From positions 434,001 through 498,000 of the forward strand of contig JAQJZZ010000012.1 in the NCBI GenBank assembly GCA_030077755.1: a stretch of 64,000 nt of DNA, written 5' to 3'. The translations under genes were made by a program, and so were the position numbers. The notes under the pieces were generated by a model that had not been told where the DNA came from, made no database searches, and worked only from the letters and a program-made list of their open reading frames with translations. Numbering within the stretch: position 1 is the first letter of the stretch; the number at the start of each line of letters is the position of its first letter. This DNA comes from Filosporella fistucella. Its lineage: Eukaryota > Ascomycota > Leotiomycetes > Helotiales. Below are positions 22,517-33,270 of the stretch, piece after piece.

Positions 22517-23090
22517 TTTAAACAATTGATTATCCAAAGCACAATTGATGTCAATGGAGTGCTGGGAAGCTCTTAGACTCAACAGCTGTCCTCCATTCTC
22601 CCGTCCCTCCCTGTGTCGCCAGGGAATTTCAGCCTTCCCCTTCGGGATGAAATGCGCTAGGGGACATCGACCGAGCCATCTTCCGTTTCGACCATCACGT
22701 TGCTTTTCTCATCATGTCAAACTGATTTTTCGTACTTTGTGTTGCTGTTGATCGGTTTTCCCACGTCCTGGCTGGAATATGTCTCCAAGATGGAGGTCCT
22801 ATTGCTCAACATCATCTTGTCAGATTGACAAGGATTACACCCACTGCATTTGGGTCCCGTGTTTTGATGTCTCGGCATCGGTGACAATTCCCTTTTACAT
22901 CTCAGCCATCAAACGCCTCAACCACGAGAGACGCATGAGAAAGAAGACCACTTCTAAATTATCCCGCGAGATATCTCTTGCCTCATCTTTCCAATTCTTT
23001 GCATTGTATTTCGCGTTGTTTGTTGCCTCTACAGCTGTACTTTTCTCACCGCTACGTTATCTATCTTGAACTCTGTTTTTACATTTCATC
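22517..23090. other. Divergent promoter: glutathione transferase (-) and hydroxyacid dehydrogenase (+)
   Basis: The two genes start 574 bp apart and point away from each other, so they may share regulatory DNA. No gene is seen inside. A short pyrimidine-rich run precedes the ATG at 23091. Confidence 0.5.
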
Positions 23091-24300
23091 ATGGCTACAA
23101 GCAAGCCCATCGTACTCCAAATCGGAGACCCAGTGAAATGGAATACCGAGTTCTTTTCGACCTTCTCCAAAGACTTTGAAGTTGTCCGTCCTTCCACCGA
23201 AGAGCGACAGCGAGATGAATTCATCAAAGGTTTGAAAGAGAAAAGGTGGGGTAATTTCTCCGCAATATTCCGGCCATTTTGGAATACCGGTGGGGAAATG
23301 GGTCGTTGGGATAAAGAGCTTGTTCCATTGATTCCAGATACTTGCAAAATATTTGCATCTGCAGGAGCAGGATTTGATTGGGCTGATGTTGACGTGTTGG
23401 CTGAGCGGGGTACGTACTTTTATCATACGATACATGTGGCTGAGTGAGGCTGACATTCAAGAAAGGAATTGTTTACTGCAACAGGTTGGTAATTATTTTG
23501 AGGCTGTAATCTTCCACTGACGTTACACAGTGCCGCCGCCTCTTCCGAAGCTGTTGCCGACTTTGCCATTTTTCTCATCCTAGCGACATTCCGAAATCTT
23601 ACTTGGTGTACTTCAGCTGGTCGTGGAACAGAAGCAGAGTTCACGGATTGCCATGAGAATGCAGCTGTACTTTCACACAATCCCAGAGGTCATATTCTTG
23701 GTGTCATTGGTCTAGGCAATATCGGTTTTGAAATCGCACGCAAAGCCTATCTTGCATTTGGTCTGAAGATCAAGTACTACGATGTTATTCGCAAAAGCCA
23801 AGAGAAGGAAGCAGAGATCGAGGCTGAATTTGTTCCACAATTTGACGAGTTGCTCGCAATGAGTGATTGTATTGTGCTTGCCACCCCTGCAAGTCCTGAC
23901 GGCAAAAAGGTTATCAGCCGAGAAAGGATTGCCAAGATGAAGCACGGAAGCAGATTTGTCAATATTGCCAGAGGGAGTCTGGTGGACGAAGAAGCGGTTG
24001 CTGATGCTGTTGATGAAGGTCGACTCATTGGTGTGGGGATGGATGTCCATGAATTCGAACCCAGAGTGAACCAAAGGCTCAAGCTCATGAAGCAGGTGAC
24101 ACTCACTTCACACAATGCTGGGGGAACTTTAGAGACGTAAGTAGTACTTCTATCACATGAGTACCGCTGATCAGTGTAGTCATATGGGTTTCGAGACCTT
24201 GGCTATGAAGAATATCGATGCTGTGTTAAAGGGTGAGGAACCATTAACTCCAGTGAACAAGCACTTAATTGTTGTCCCTGCGAATAAGGTCACCCTGTAA
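23091..24300 (+). CDS. D-isomer-specific 2-hydroxyacid dehydrogenase
   Basis: There are four exons, 23091..23409, 23466..23484 (only 19 bp), 23531..24136 and 24180..24300, giving 354 residues. The mini-exon reads ..GIVYCN and is required to keep frame between AERG and SAAASSEAVADFAIF. The NAD-binding fold has GVIGLGNIGFEIARKAY (GxGxxG). The catalytic residues appear in order: Arg in NIARGSLVDEEA, Glu in DVHEFEP, His in TSHNAGGT. It reduces 2-oxo acids to D-2-hydroxy acids, or the reverse, with NAD(P)H in the cytosol. The substrate (glyoxylate, hydroxypyruvate or other) cannot be told. The length is normal and there is no lesion. Some introns are only 43-56 bp. Confidence 0.9.
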
Positions 24301-25014
24301 GGCAGCCGTGGTATGGGCTGATCGAAAGCTTGTCTGGGATACATAATGACGAGTTCCGACCGTTGAGTTTTCTCTTCTATATGCTGATTGGGGTTTTGGT
24401 TCGTAAAACTCCATGGTCATGTGACCTTTGCATCATTTCCAGGTTCCAAGTGCAGCTGCATTCACACCTTTCTCTTCTTCCTGGCTTAGCATTAAAGATG
24501 CAATCGATATTCATCACGGCGTGTCCAGATTCTGCTTTTTTGAGCTGCATCTGATGTGTTCTTCTATAAGAAGTGGAGCAGCCCCTGGCGAAACGATCTT
24601 CACGTCCCAGCGATCCATGCTAGCATATCAACCCCGCAAAGCGTATTGAAATATATTAAATTCGATCCTTTGGAACCACCCCCTCCGAATTGAGCTAATT
24701 GATGGTTGAAATGAAAGGGAGCCATCTTCTGTTTTCAGATCAAGTGATCCCCACTGCCTAATTCCCCTCGGCTGCTCGGGTATCATTTCTCGTCAGCAGT
24801 TTGAACATTTATTCTACTTTGCCTCCAGTACCAACTCTCCTAATCTTATGCATCATGTAACTATATGTGAGCTCGACTATTCGCTCGTTTGTACAACGCT
24901 ACTTGGCTTGGGCTGCTCTCAAGAATGTCAATGCTACGTATATAATGTGGTGTGTGGTTTCTTTTCACTTTTCTTAGACTTTTTGGATGAACCTCAAACG
25001 CTCAATTCTTCGCA
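24301..25014. other. Intergenic region upstream of the peroxidase
   Basis: About 710 bp with no gene. The open frames here have no family features. An AT-rich stretch lies around 24640-24720. Confidence 0.45.
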
Positions 25015-27197
25015 ATGATTTTCATAATATTGTTCACTTGGTGCATCCAATTGTATGGCGTCGTTTCAGAAACAAGAGATGCAAATGGTGTATCACTTGC
25101 GGAGAAGGTCGAGGCCATGGAACGACAATTATTGACACCAGGGACACTCGATTTCCCAGTCAGTCCCTGCAGCTTCCTTCTTAATGACAACCCGGATCGA
25201 GGGCAGCAGACTTCTGCGGAATGGGTGAGAATCATATTTCATGATGCGATAACTCATGATAAAGTAACTGGCACAGGGTAAGCAAACTCAACAACGCCAA
25301 TGTTACTGTGGTTGACTTCAATAGTGGCCTCGATGCTTCCATTAGTTTTGAATTCGATCGAGAAGAGAACGCCGGTGTTTCATTTATAAATGCTACAATT
25401 ATCGCTGTAAGTTTCTTTCCGCCCGATGGGGGCCTAAAGCTGATCCATTCGCACAGTTTGCCCAATTCTTCGACGTCTTTACGTCTATGGCTGATCTAAT
25501 TGCGCTGGTAATTCAAATTCTCCGTACTGTCTGAATTCCATTGACACATCGAAGGGCGTTGCAGACAGCCTCATATCATGTGACCCAAATCCGAGACTGA
25601 TCAACCTTCGCGTTGGCAGGACAGATGCTACTGCACCTGGACCTACAGGTAAGCAGTGACCTTCGCTATTGTGTTGTTGGATAGTTTTGGATACTGTCAT
25701 TCGAACCTTGGATATTTTCTACATCATATCCCCCCGAGCTACCATTTTCGGCAGAATGGCTGTCTTCGACATCGCCCTAATCTAGACGACATCACTAATT
25801 ACGCATGAGGATATAGGCGTTCCAGGTCCATCGGACACTGTGGATTTTGCAACAAAAGCATTCGATAAAGCCGGCTTCAATAGCAGTGAAATGATACAGG
25901 CGATGTGAGTTGATGTGACCACGATTGGTCTAAGAACCACACTGACTAGATTAATCCCAGAGCATGTGGGCACTCCCTTGGAGCAGTTCATCATTCAGAT
26001 TTCCCAGATATAGGTATGTACTATGATCCAAAGATTCAGGCACAACTAATCATTTCCGAAAGTTGAGAACTCTACGAGGACATCCAAGAAGTAAGCATCT
26101 CTGTTAGAACTGAATTGAACACCGCTTATTAAATAGTCTCGATGGTGCCGAATCGTTTGACAGCACACCAGATGTCTTCGACAATACCGGTGTTATGGAA
26201 TATCTGAATTGGACAGGAAAACGAGGGGGACCTCTGGTAGTTGGACACAATGAGACCACTCGATCAGACTTACGAATCTTCAGCTCCGACCACAATGTCA
26301 CTATTAGAGCTATGTCTGCACCTCAAACCTTTCGAGATACATGTTTCACCATTTTTGAGAAGCTGATCAACACTGTACCGAAGACGGTTACGCTTTCGGA
26401 TGTCATTGGTCCTCGACCTTTCATATCCCGAGATCTGCACCTTGATTTGTCCTCTACTGGTGAGGTAAGATTCGAAGGGAACATTACTGGGCATGCTAAA
26501 GTCAATATTCCTGATACTGTTTCATACTTCTACGGAACATCCGGAGGCGGAAATACATCAACAAGGACGGGTCGGGCGTCAGGTACCGATCTGCTTACCC
26601 CTCTTCCTGGTACTAGCTAACACAACCTGACAGGCTCGCAATCTAGTAGACCTTTCGGCACCATCACCGAATACACCATAAACGATACCCTGAGCAACCC
26701 GAACATCACGTCAATCAACATCGGAAGCTCATATACAACTCCAATCAATCAAAATGTGTTCGTCCAGGTATCTCGGAGTTTCAGATCTCCAATTTTGAAC
26801 GACGTCGGAGCAATAGTGAAACAACAATTTGTTATACGTGCAGCTGTAAGTGCCCTCCCCAACCTTGCCCTCTACGCCATCTTAGATATACATTCAACTA
26901 ATTCTCCTACAGGTACTAGCAAAACTTTCTCCCAAAGGTACAATAGTAACAGCTACGGTCTACCATCCTGCATCACAAGTTGGTACTGTGGCACCAAAGA
27001 TCGCGAGAATATCTGCCATTATGACCCTAGCAAAGACAATTGGGACGTACAACATATATCAAGTCGTCGTATCAGAGAATACGCAAGTGCCCTTAGGAGC
27101 TTCATTTGTCGACATAAAAGTTGGCACACAAACAAGCGCGAAATTCCAAGGCGATAATTTCGAGTTGTGTACGAATTCAGTATTGACCAACTGCTAA
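25015..27197 (+). CDS. Secreted fungal haem peroxidase (class II-like), ten exons
   Basis: Ten exons can be joined in phase: 25015..25277, 25325..25406, 25457..25507, 25555..25648, 25817..25904, 25961..26013, 26063..26090, 26137..26582, 26634..26845, 26913..27197. They give 533 residues. The N terminus (MIFIILFTWCIQLYGVVS) is a signal peptide. The distal haem site is EWVRIIFHDAITHD, with Arg72 and His76. The proximal site is AIACGHSLGAVHHSDFP, with His197. Several Asn-x-Ser/Thr sites fit secretion. The C-terminal 200 residues, beta-rich with many Thr and Ser, extend beyond a classical 340-residue peroxidase. It should oxidise phenolic or similar substrates with H2O2 outside the cell. I did not see an obvious Mn(II) site or the lignin-peroxidase surface Trp. 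Confidence 0.85.
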
Positions 27198-27784
27198 ACC
27201 TAGCATGCATAGAAGGATTGGGAAATAGATCAGGCGACTGAAAGGTCTGACTTTGAACTTTTTATTTGCTTCTCCACTAGCATTAGCATTAGCATCAGCA
27301 TTAGCATCAGCATTATCACGCTCAAACAGCATACTCAATACCATCAAAAACATGACCCTCACTTTCCCCAAAATCCACCTCGCACCTCCATCTCCCGTCC
27401 CAAACTCCACGAAGTAATGGTACCTCTCCACCAAGCCCGTTTCATTTATACATCTGCCTGATCTCCTGAAAGTTGTACCACTATAAAGTACAAATATCCA
27501 TTCCGATCGGCAGACTAGGATCCAGGGGGGTGAAAAAGGGGAAACATGGTTGCCAAGCGAAATATATTGTTTTCCTCCCCGCATTCTTCCACCACAGCCG
27601 CGCCACATATGCTAAAACGTAGATCAGCGCGTCGGCTGGGTAAGTAGTTTATATGTCTCACTTCTTTCTTGATGGGTTTCGTTTCATAATTCATAATCCC
27701 ATCTTATCGCATATCTTAGACACATCAAACAATCTTCACTTCTCAAACCTTAATCGCTTCTCTTGCTTTAACTTAGACATCAAC
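27198..27784. other. Intergenic region between peroxidase and small secreted protein
   Basis: It contains the hexamer repeat described at 27279-27316. The minus-strand open frame (27177-27608) is built partly from that repeat and looks non-coding. The last 60 bp before 27785 form a pyrimidine-rich leader. Confidence 0.45.
27279..27316. repeat. Microsatellite, 6-bp unit GCATTA/GCATCA
   Basis: About six tandem copies of a hexamer, alternating GCATTA and GCATCA, lie just after the peroxidase stop codon and possibly inside its 3' UTR. Confidence 0.7.
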
Positions 27785-28150
27785 ATGCAGATCTCCCTCT
27801 CCCTCCCTATCATCCTCCTTTCTCTCTCACTATCCCACATAAACGCCCAAGCAAACAACAATCCCGGGCCCTGCGATCTATCTACCGATGAATGCCACGA
27901 TGTACTAGACAGCAGCGAGTGTCAGATCAGTGCTGCCAGAGCAGGGAACAAGACAGCGTTTTTGAAGTGTTTTGAGTATGGCTATAGTAATTTGGCGCCT
28001 GTTGTGAAGGTGGGTTTGTTTTTCTTGTTTGTGGATGGAGGAAGGAAAAAGGAGAATGAGAGTGCTGATTATTGATAGCTGTGTAATTGTCGAGGGTGCA
28101 TGGGACCGCCTATTTCGACGTTTGTGGTTAATGCTACGTTGTGCTCGTGA
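27785..28150 (+). CDS. Small secreted cysteine-rich protein (candidate effector)
   Basis: Exon 1 is 27785..28009 and exon 2 is 28079..28150, with a 69-bp phase-0 intron (donor gtgggt, acceptor attgatag); the product is 98 residues. Residues 1-21 (MQISLSLPIILLSLSLSHINA) are a strong signal peptide, with cleavage probably before Gln22. The mature 77 residues hold eight cysteines, four in exon 1 and four in exon 2 (LCNCRGC and a penultimate Cys), so splicing is needed to complete an even set able to form four disulfides. There are N-glycosylation sites at NKT and NAT. No known effector fold is recognised. Size, secretion and Cys content match candidate fungal effectors or other apoplastic proteins. 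Confidence 0.75.
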
Positions 28151-30231
28151 TTTTGAATGAAGATGGGTGGGTGGTAGAATTAAGACAGGGGAAGATAATT
28201 GAGATTCAGATTTGAAATTAGATTTGGGCTCCTCCAAAAGAAGGCGTTACCCTACTGATAGAGGAGAATGGGACGATTCGCATCACTTTTTGCGTAGCGA
28301 CCAAACTTAATTTTATGTTCTCCTTTGCCCCTTCTATATGGTTAATCATTCATTTCTTCAGTCCGCTTTCCTCTTCTCATTTTTGTTTCCAATTCCAAAA
28401 TCGAAGCTGAATCGGCTGATCATACCTGCTTCCAACTCAACGTGCTCGTTCATCTTTAACATTCCTTTCGCAGCCAGAGGTGTAGATCTCATCTCCATAA
28501 CCACCCTATCTCACGGCTCGGCGTAAATCTAAGGTCTGGGAAACGAGATTTGACGATCCAAAACACTGCAGACGAGCTGCAAAAATCTGGAATACTAAGT
28601 ATGGAAATCGTATTTATTTTGATCGTATTTGTGGCCCTCAACGCATCGAGAGATAGTGCCGCTAGAATCGAACTTGACGTTGCGCTGTATCACTCGAACA
28701 ATGATTGAGTAATATTACCAGATTGCAGAGTTTCTTGAGATACTGGCAAGTGGGAGCTGGAAGCAAACTCAAAAGCTCAAACCTCTACCTTTTCTCCAAG
28801 CACATCTTGCTATCTCGAAAGTCGAAGACCGAACCTTAGGAATTCTAATTTACAACTATTTCCTTTTAACGCTCAATTTGTTTTTGAAAGCCAGACTCGA
28901 GATTCTTGAATTGAACTTCTGTACGAGCAAAATCAAGTCACTCGCCATCGCCAGAAGAAGAATAACCAGGCTGAATATTGGTAAATAAACTTCTATCCAT
29001 TTACCCCCTACTTTATTCTGTATCCCAACAAATAAATCAACATTTGCAATGGTGAGTAGTCTAGCTGAGTACAAAACGGCACGCAATATTGGCAAAACTT
29101 TCAGAATTAGTTTCATGTGTTTTTCCACTTGCTCAGTCCTTCTTGTATAAGCAGATGAACATCATCTCGGAAATCTAAATCGTCGACGACAATAAGAGTT
29201 AACAACAAAAATGTCGACAGATACCCACTTTGACGGCGGCGATGGAAGAATATCGACGACGACAGTTGATCTCCAGAGCTCATCCTTCTAGCAGAAATTC
29301 ACCTTCCTTTGGCAAACCCTGCAAAGAGTAGCTTGAGCAACTTAATGAGTTTGTATCTATCTGATTGCCTACAGGAAATTGATTGAAAATTCTGAACATC
29401 CCCAAAGTCTCGTTAAATCTCGAATACTCTCGGCAGTACTTTCTTAAATTTGTCTAAAAAGAATACACTATTTATATACCTCATCATGACCCCAAAATAT
29501 CGGAGCAGGAGTTCCTGTGGCTTTCATCTCCTTCTTTCCTTTCTTACACTAGTTTTTTCAAAATTTAAATTGAATTTCAAGAACGCCACAATCCTTACCC
29601 ACGCGACTTTCAAATGCTCAGTGGAAGTCAAACATGAAAAGATCCTCAATATAGCCGTTATGATTTAGTTTCACTATAATCTGATTGACTTGATTTATTT
29701 ATTGGGAGTTGAGCCCTGGATTTTACGGAGAGGTTATACTATTTCAAATTTAGAATTCTGAACGGGATGCATCTCACACTCAAGGCAAAAGTTTTCGGGT
29801 TCTCAATGTATGAATGACTTGGGGGGAACACACTAAAACATGAAGGAGAAACAGGACCTTGAATTTTTCCAAACTGTCTGACTGTTCCCATTGGTCCTGC
29901 CTTTCCACCTCCCACGTCTCCACATTTCACTTTCATTCAAATCTAACACAACAAATTCTCATTCCAACCTCATCCAACCACTACTCCACATTCAATTGCG
30001 ACAAACAAAATTTTCACAAGCTTTTCTCACTTCTGAGTACCGACATCGAATTGACGGTATTGGAAGGAAGAAGAGCTTTGGTTTCACCAACCCTTAAAAG
30101 GCATGGTTACTTACGCCCCCCGGTGCGCGAAACCAGTCTTTTGAGGGGCTCCCTATAAACGATTAGCCAACAAACCAAATCAAGTCACTTACAAAAAAGG
30201 TCCAGTATCCAACACCCAGCACCTAACAACC
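28151..30231. other. 2.1-kb gene-poor region
   Basis: AT-rich, with no gene I can support. The minus-strand frame at 28856-29128 (90 residues, one hydrophobic stretch) is the longest, but it has no family features and an AT-driven composition (many Leu, Ile, Lys). Other open frames are short. Confidence 0.4.
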
Positions 30232-30310
30232 ACCATCCACCATCCACCATCCCCCATCCCCCATCCCCCATCCCCCATCCCCCATCCCCCGTCCCTTGTC
30301 CCCCGTCCCC
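30232..30310. repeat. Tandem repeat, 7-bp unit CCCCCAT
   Basis: About nine imperfect copies, starting as CCATCCA units and ending as CCCCGTC variants. The strand asymmetry is complete: C-rich on plus, G-rich on minus. The G-rich strand has many runs of four to five Gs and could form G-quadruplexes. Confidence 0.85.
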
Positions 30311-30659
30311 AAGAAAGAATGAATGAAGAAAAAAGAAGTTTGAGTAAAGAGCGTGGCTTGCAAAGACCAAGTTACCTTCGGAGCGCTGTGCTACAGGAGA
30401 TGTCGCAGACGAGGAGGAAGCCCTAATGGACAATGTCCGGCATTTCACATCCTGCCTGTCCCCCAGCTTTCAGACACTCTGCCAGTAATTGGTTGCCCCC
30501 AAATTCACCAAGGTCCTCATTCGCCAAGGCAATAGGCCCGCTGGGTAGCCATCCCAGGGGTTGGCCGGCCGAATGAGGTTTGGTGAAGATGATAGCACAA
30601 GCAAAGAAAGTTTGATGAGAAGACACATTTGAAAGATGAATAGGGTCCCACGCCTACCC

Positions 30660-31870
30660 AAAAAAGAGTGTGGTGTGTGCCAAAGAAAGTTGATGTAATG
30701 AGCTGTAATTTTGCCGAAGCAGACAGGTCTTCGCCCAAAAGAACCCGAAAAGAGTGTGGTGGTAATGAATGAAATGGAGCCGAAGCATCCGTATCGTATG
30801 GTTATAGGTAATGACGGGCGGGTATCATTTGCCCAAATGATAACCCTTGAAAGGAGTGTTGAGGTAATGAGTTGTAATGGCGCCGAAGCGACCGAAAAGA
30901 TCCCAAAGATTTGATGTAAAGAATGTGTGCCCGTAGAGTAAGGACAGGACGATCTGAAGTCAGATCAGAAACGAGTGTTGATGAAGGAGTGAAATTGTCT
31001 CGGAGAGACAGGAATCGAATCTCCGCCACGAGATCGATTTGAAAAGAATGAAAATAGTTGGTGATGCCAGAACATCTGCACATGTCTGGGAAAAGAGAGG
31101 AAACGACTATAAAGCCGTGGAAACCGCTGCATCGCCCTGCAGGGAAAAAGATTGTGGAGGTAAAGAGTTGGACGACCCGAATCGAAAAAGAGTGTATCGA
31201 ATCGAGTCAAGAGTAATGAGTGGAATTGGCAAAAGCCAGGACTGCCCATAGAGTCCGAAAATGAGTGTGATTGTGTGAATGAGTGTGGGTTTGAGGAGAA
31301 GGACATCTTGCCTAAGGATGCCTAACCCGAAAGAGTGGAATGCGACAATTACGATGTGCCCAAAGCAAATTGTACGCTGTAATGAATGTTGGGTAATGAT
31401 TGTAATTGCAGAAACTGCGTTGAGAAAAGAGTGAAGCGCTGAAAGATCAGCAAAGAAGAGCCAGGTTCGTCGCCTCGCCGAACCTTGACATGTGGAGGTA
31501 ATGAGTGAACGCCGCAAAGCAGCAGATGAGTGAAGCGAATGGAATGCTAACAAGTAGCTATTGTTGCAAGGAGTGGACGGTATCCAGAACTGCTGCGACT
31601 CAGTCTGGAACCAGATGAAAAGAGTGTTGATGTAGCGAATGGAAGTGGCGCGAAGCAGCAAAAAGAGTGAATGATGTAACACCAAGAGTTACAGGGAGCG
31701 CTACAACAGCTCCCACGCCGGGGAGAGAGCAGCGCGCCCAAGCTTGTAATGCCACAAGGGTTGAGAAGAAGAGAGAGTCGAATGAATGAATGTTGTGACA
31801 CCAAGAGTTACAGGAAGCGCTACAACAACTCCCGCGCCGGGGAGAGAGCAGCGCGCCCAGGCTTGTCAAT
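30660..31870. repeat. Field of decayed repeat modules built on AAAGAGTG / GTAATGA / GCCGAAGC
   Basis: On the plus strand the word (A)AAAGAGTG or a close variant recurs at about 30667, 30751, 30855, 30970, 31185, 31262, 31332, 31427 and 31619, often followed within 20-40 bp by GTAATGA(A/G)TG and then G(C)GCCGAAGC. Spacing is irregular, roughly 60-220 bp. No protein-coding frame explains it. It looks like an old tandem array that has diverged. The two best-preserved units are the direct repeat at 31679 and 31798. Confidence 0.55.
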
Positions 31871-31876
31871 GTCACA
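31679..31876. repeat. Direct repeat pair, about 79 bp each, spaced 119 bp
   Basis: Copy 1 starts at 31679 and copy 2 at 31798. Both begin ACACCAAGAGTTACAGG and contain GCCGGGGAGAGAGCAGCGCG; the first 65 bp differ at only a few G/A positions. Copy 1 has an internal short palindrome, GGGAGC then GCTCCC nine bases later, which one change disrupts in copy 2. Confidence 0.75.
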
Positions 31877-31969
31877 ACGGTCGACTCGAAAGAAATATCG
31901 TGTAGAGATGAAAATGAATGTGGTAACCGGGTATCCAAAGTGGCCAAGAAAGAATGAAATTGGAGGTGA

Positions 31970-33095
31970 TCAGCCATCCAGGAGAACTTGGTCCAACTGA
32001 GGATACCGGTCAGGAAAATGAGAGTAAAGCCAACGGATGTCCGCAATATCAGCAGAATGCCGATATCCGCAGTAGTCCGATCGAGAGTGAAGTCCTTGGT
32101 CACAGTGATCAAGGTGATCGTCTTCACCCTCGTCGTCAAGTGGTCCGTGATAGAATGGTCTTCTCCGAGGATCAGACCAGCACCCATCACAAAACACACT
32201 TACCTGGCCATAGCGATATCGGGTACTGATTCCACCACGGCTTGCAGCTTGGGCACAAGCAAAGCAAACAGTGGGAGGCGTGGAATCGTACCTTTGTATG
32301 ATATCGCCATCATGCTCAGGTGGAGGCCAACGCATTTCTGCATTGGTAGTCCCCGGAACCTGAGCATAATGGCCAGGATACTGCGGAGTGCGGTCACGTC
32401 CGTTGGCAGACGGTTCGAAGGTATATCCTGGGTCTCCAGATTCAATGAATGAAATCGAGGGTTCCTCGGGGTTAAAGAATCTGAAGTCATGGATATTCCA
32501 TCCGCCGTATGGTTTGAATGTCACCGACTTTGCGCTCGTCGAGGGCTTCGTCTTTAGGCAAGATCGAAGCCCAGGAACCATTGGCACGTTGATGGGCTCA
32601 ACGACTGGTTCATCGACGAGTAGGGCAGCCAACATGTCGTCAAGAAGGGCATCATTGACGACATTAGCATTCTCGATCGGAAGAACCCCCTCTGGGAGGG
32701 GGCTCTTCTTCACGAAAAGAGGCTGAATTGGACTGACCTTTCGCGAAGTCGGCGGGGAAGGTCGAGGAGATGTCGAAGGCGATCGGATCTCTCGAGCCTT
32801 CTGGGTCTTATGGAAGGCTTTGTTAGTAAACAGACAAGAGGCAATGTTTTCTAATGTTGTCACTTACCCTTGCAATATGCGCATCAATGGATCTCTCTGT
32901 ACGGGCAGTAGCAGAGGATTTGGTTGATGCCGACGAGGATGTCGAAGGAACCCGCGAAGCTGGTCGTGAAACAGGTCGAGACGGGCAAGGAGTCGAAACT
33001 GTTGACTTGGGCTTCGCTGTTGTTGAAGTCTTTCGAATCGGAGTGACGGGCTGTGCAAAGCGGGTCTTTCGAAGCTGTTGGACTCGAGTCAGCAT
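31970..33095 (-). CDS. Hypothetical Ser/Pro/Arg-rich protein with C-terminal CxxC pairs
   Basis: Exon 1 is 32868..33095 (76 codons, ATG at 33093-33095). Exon 2 is about 31970..32806, ending TGA. The intron has a GTAAGTG donor and a TACTAAC-like branch site; I placed the acceptor at ccataag because the nearer aaag is only four bases from the branch point and breaks frame. The product is about 354 residues. The N-terminal half is low-complexity Ser/Thr/Pro/Arg. The C-terminal half has CFACAQAASRGG and, some 20 residues on, FCDGCW, which is a CxxC...CxxC arrangement able to bind zinc, then an acidic His/Asp tail. The family is unknown to me. The downstream repeat field (30660-31870) lies in its 3' flank. 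Confidence 0.6.
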
Positions 33096-33270
33096 GGTAC
33101 AATTATATCATGAAAAGCTACAGATAGAATTTGAGGGTAGTGAGGGTATACGCGTTGTATGTGCAGTGTTGAGATGGAATGTGGAAGGATGAACAGGCAT
33201 GTATGGGAGGACGGGAGAATGATATGTGGATACAGGGAGTTCAGGGCTTTGGCGAATGAGCCTCAGCGCT

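Noticed and set aside
19957..24300. Secondary-metabolite gene cluster around the oxygenase, transferase and dehydrogenase
   Set aside because: No polyketide, peptide or terpene synthase lies in the window, so a cluster claim has no core enzyme.
27177..27608. 143-codon minus-strand frame downstream of the peroxidase
   Set aside because: Its Asp/Ala/Asn run is just the translated hexamer microsatellite, and it overlaps the peroxidase 3' end.
28856..29128. 90-codon minus-strand frame with a hydrophobic stretch
   Set aside because: AT-driven Leu/Ile/Lys composition, no motif, isolated in gene-poor DNA; not enough to call a gene.
30232..30310. CRISPR-like or telomeric array
   Set aside because: The unit is a 7-bp simple satellite with no spacers, and it does not match the usual fungal TTAGGG telomere repeat.
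31107..31685. 192-codon minus-strand frame in the repeat field
   Set aside because: It is a by-product of purine-rich repeats; neighbouring repeat copies fall in different frames, so no protein repeat is conserved.
32388..32726. Plus-strand frame opposite the CxxC hypothetical gene
   Set aside because: Shadow of the minus-strand coding exon.
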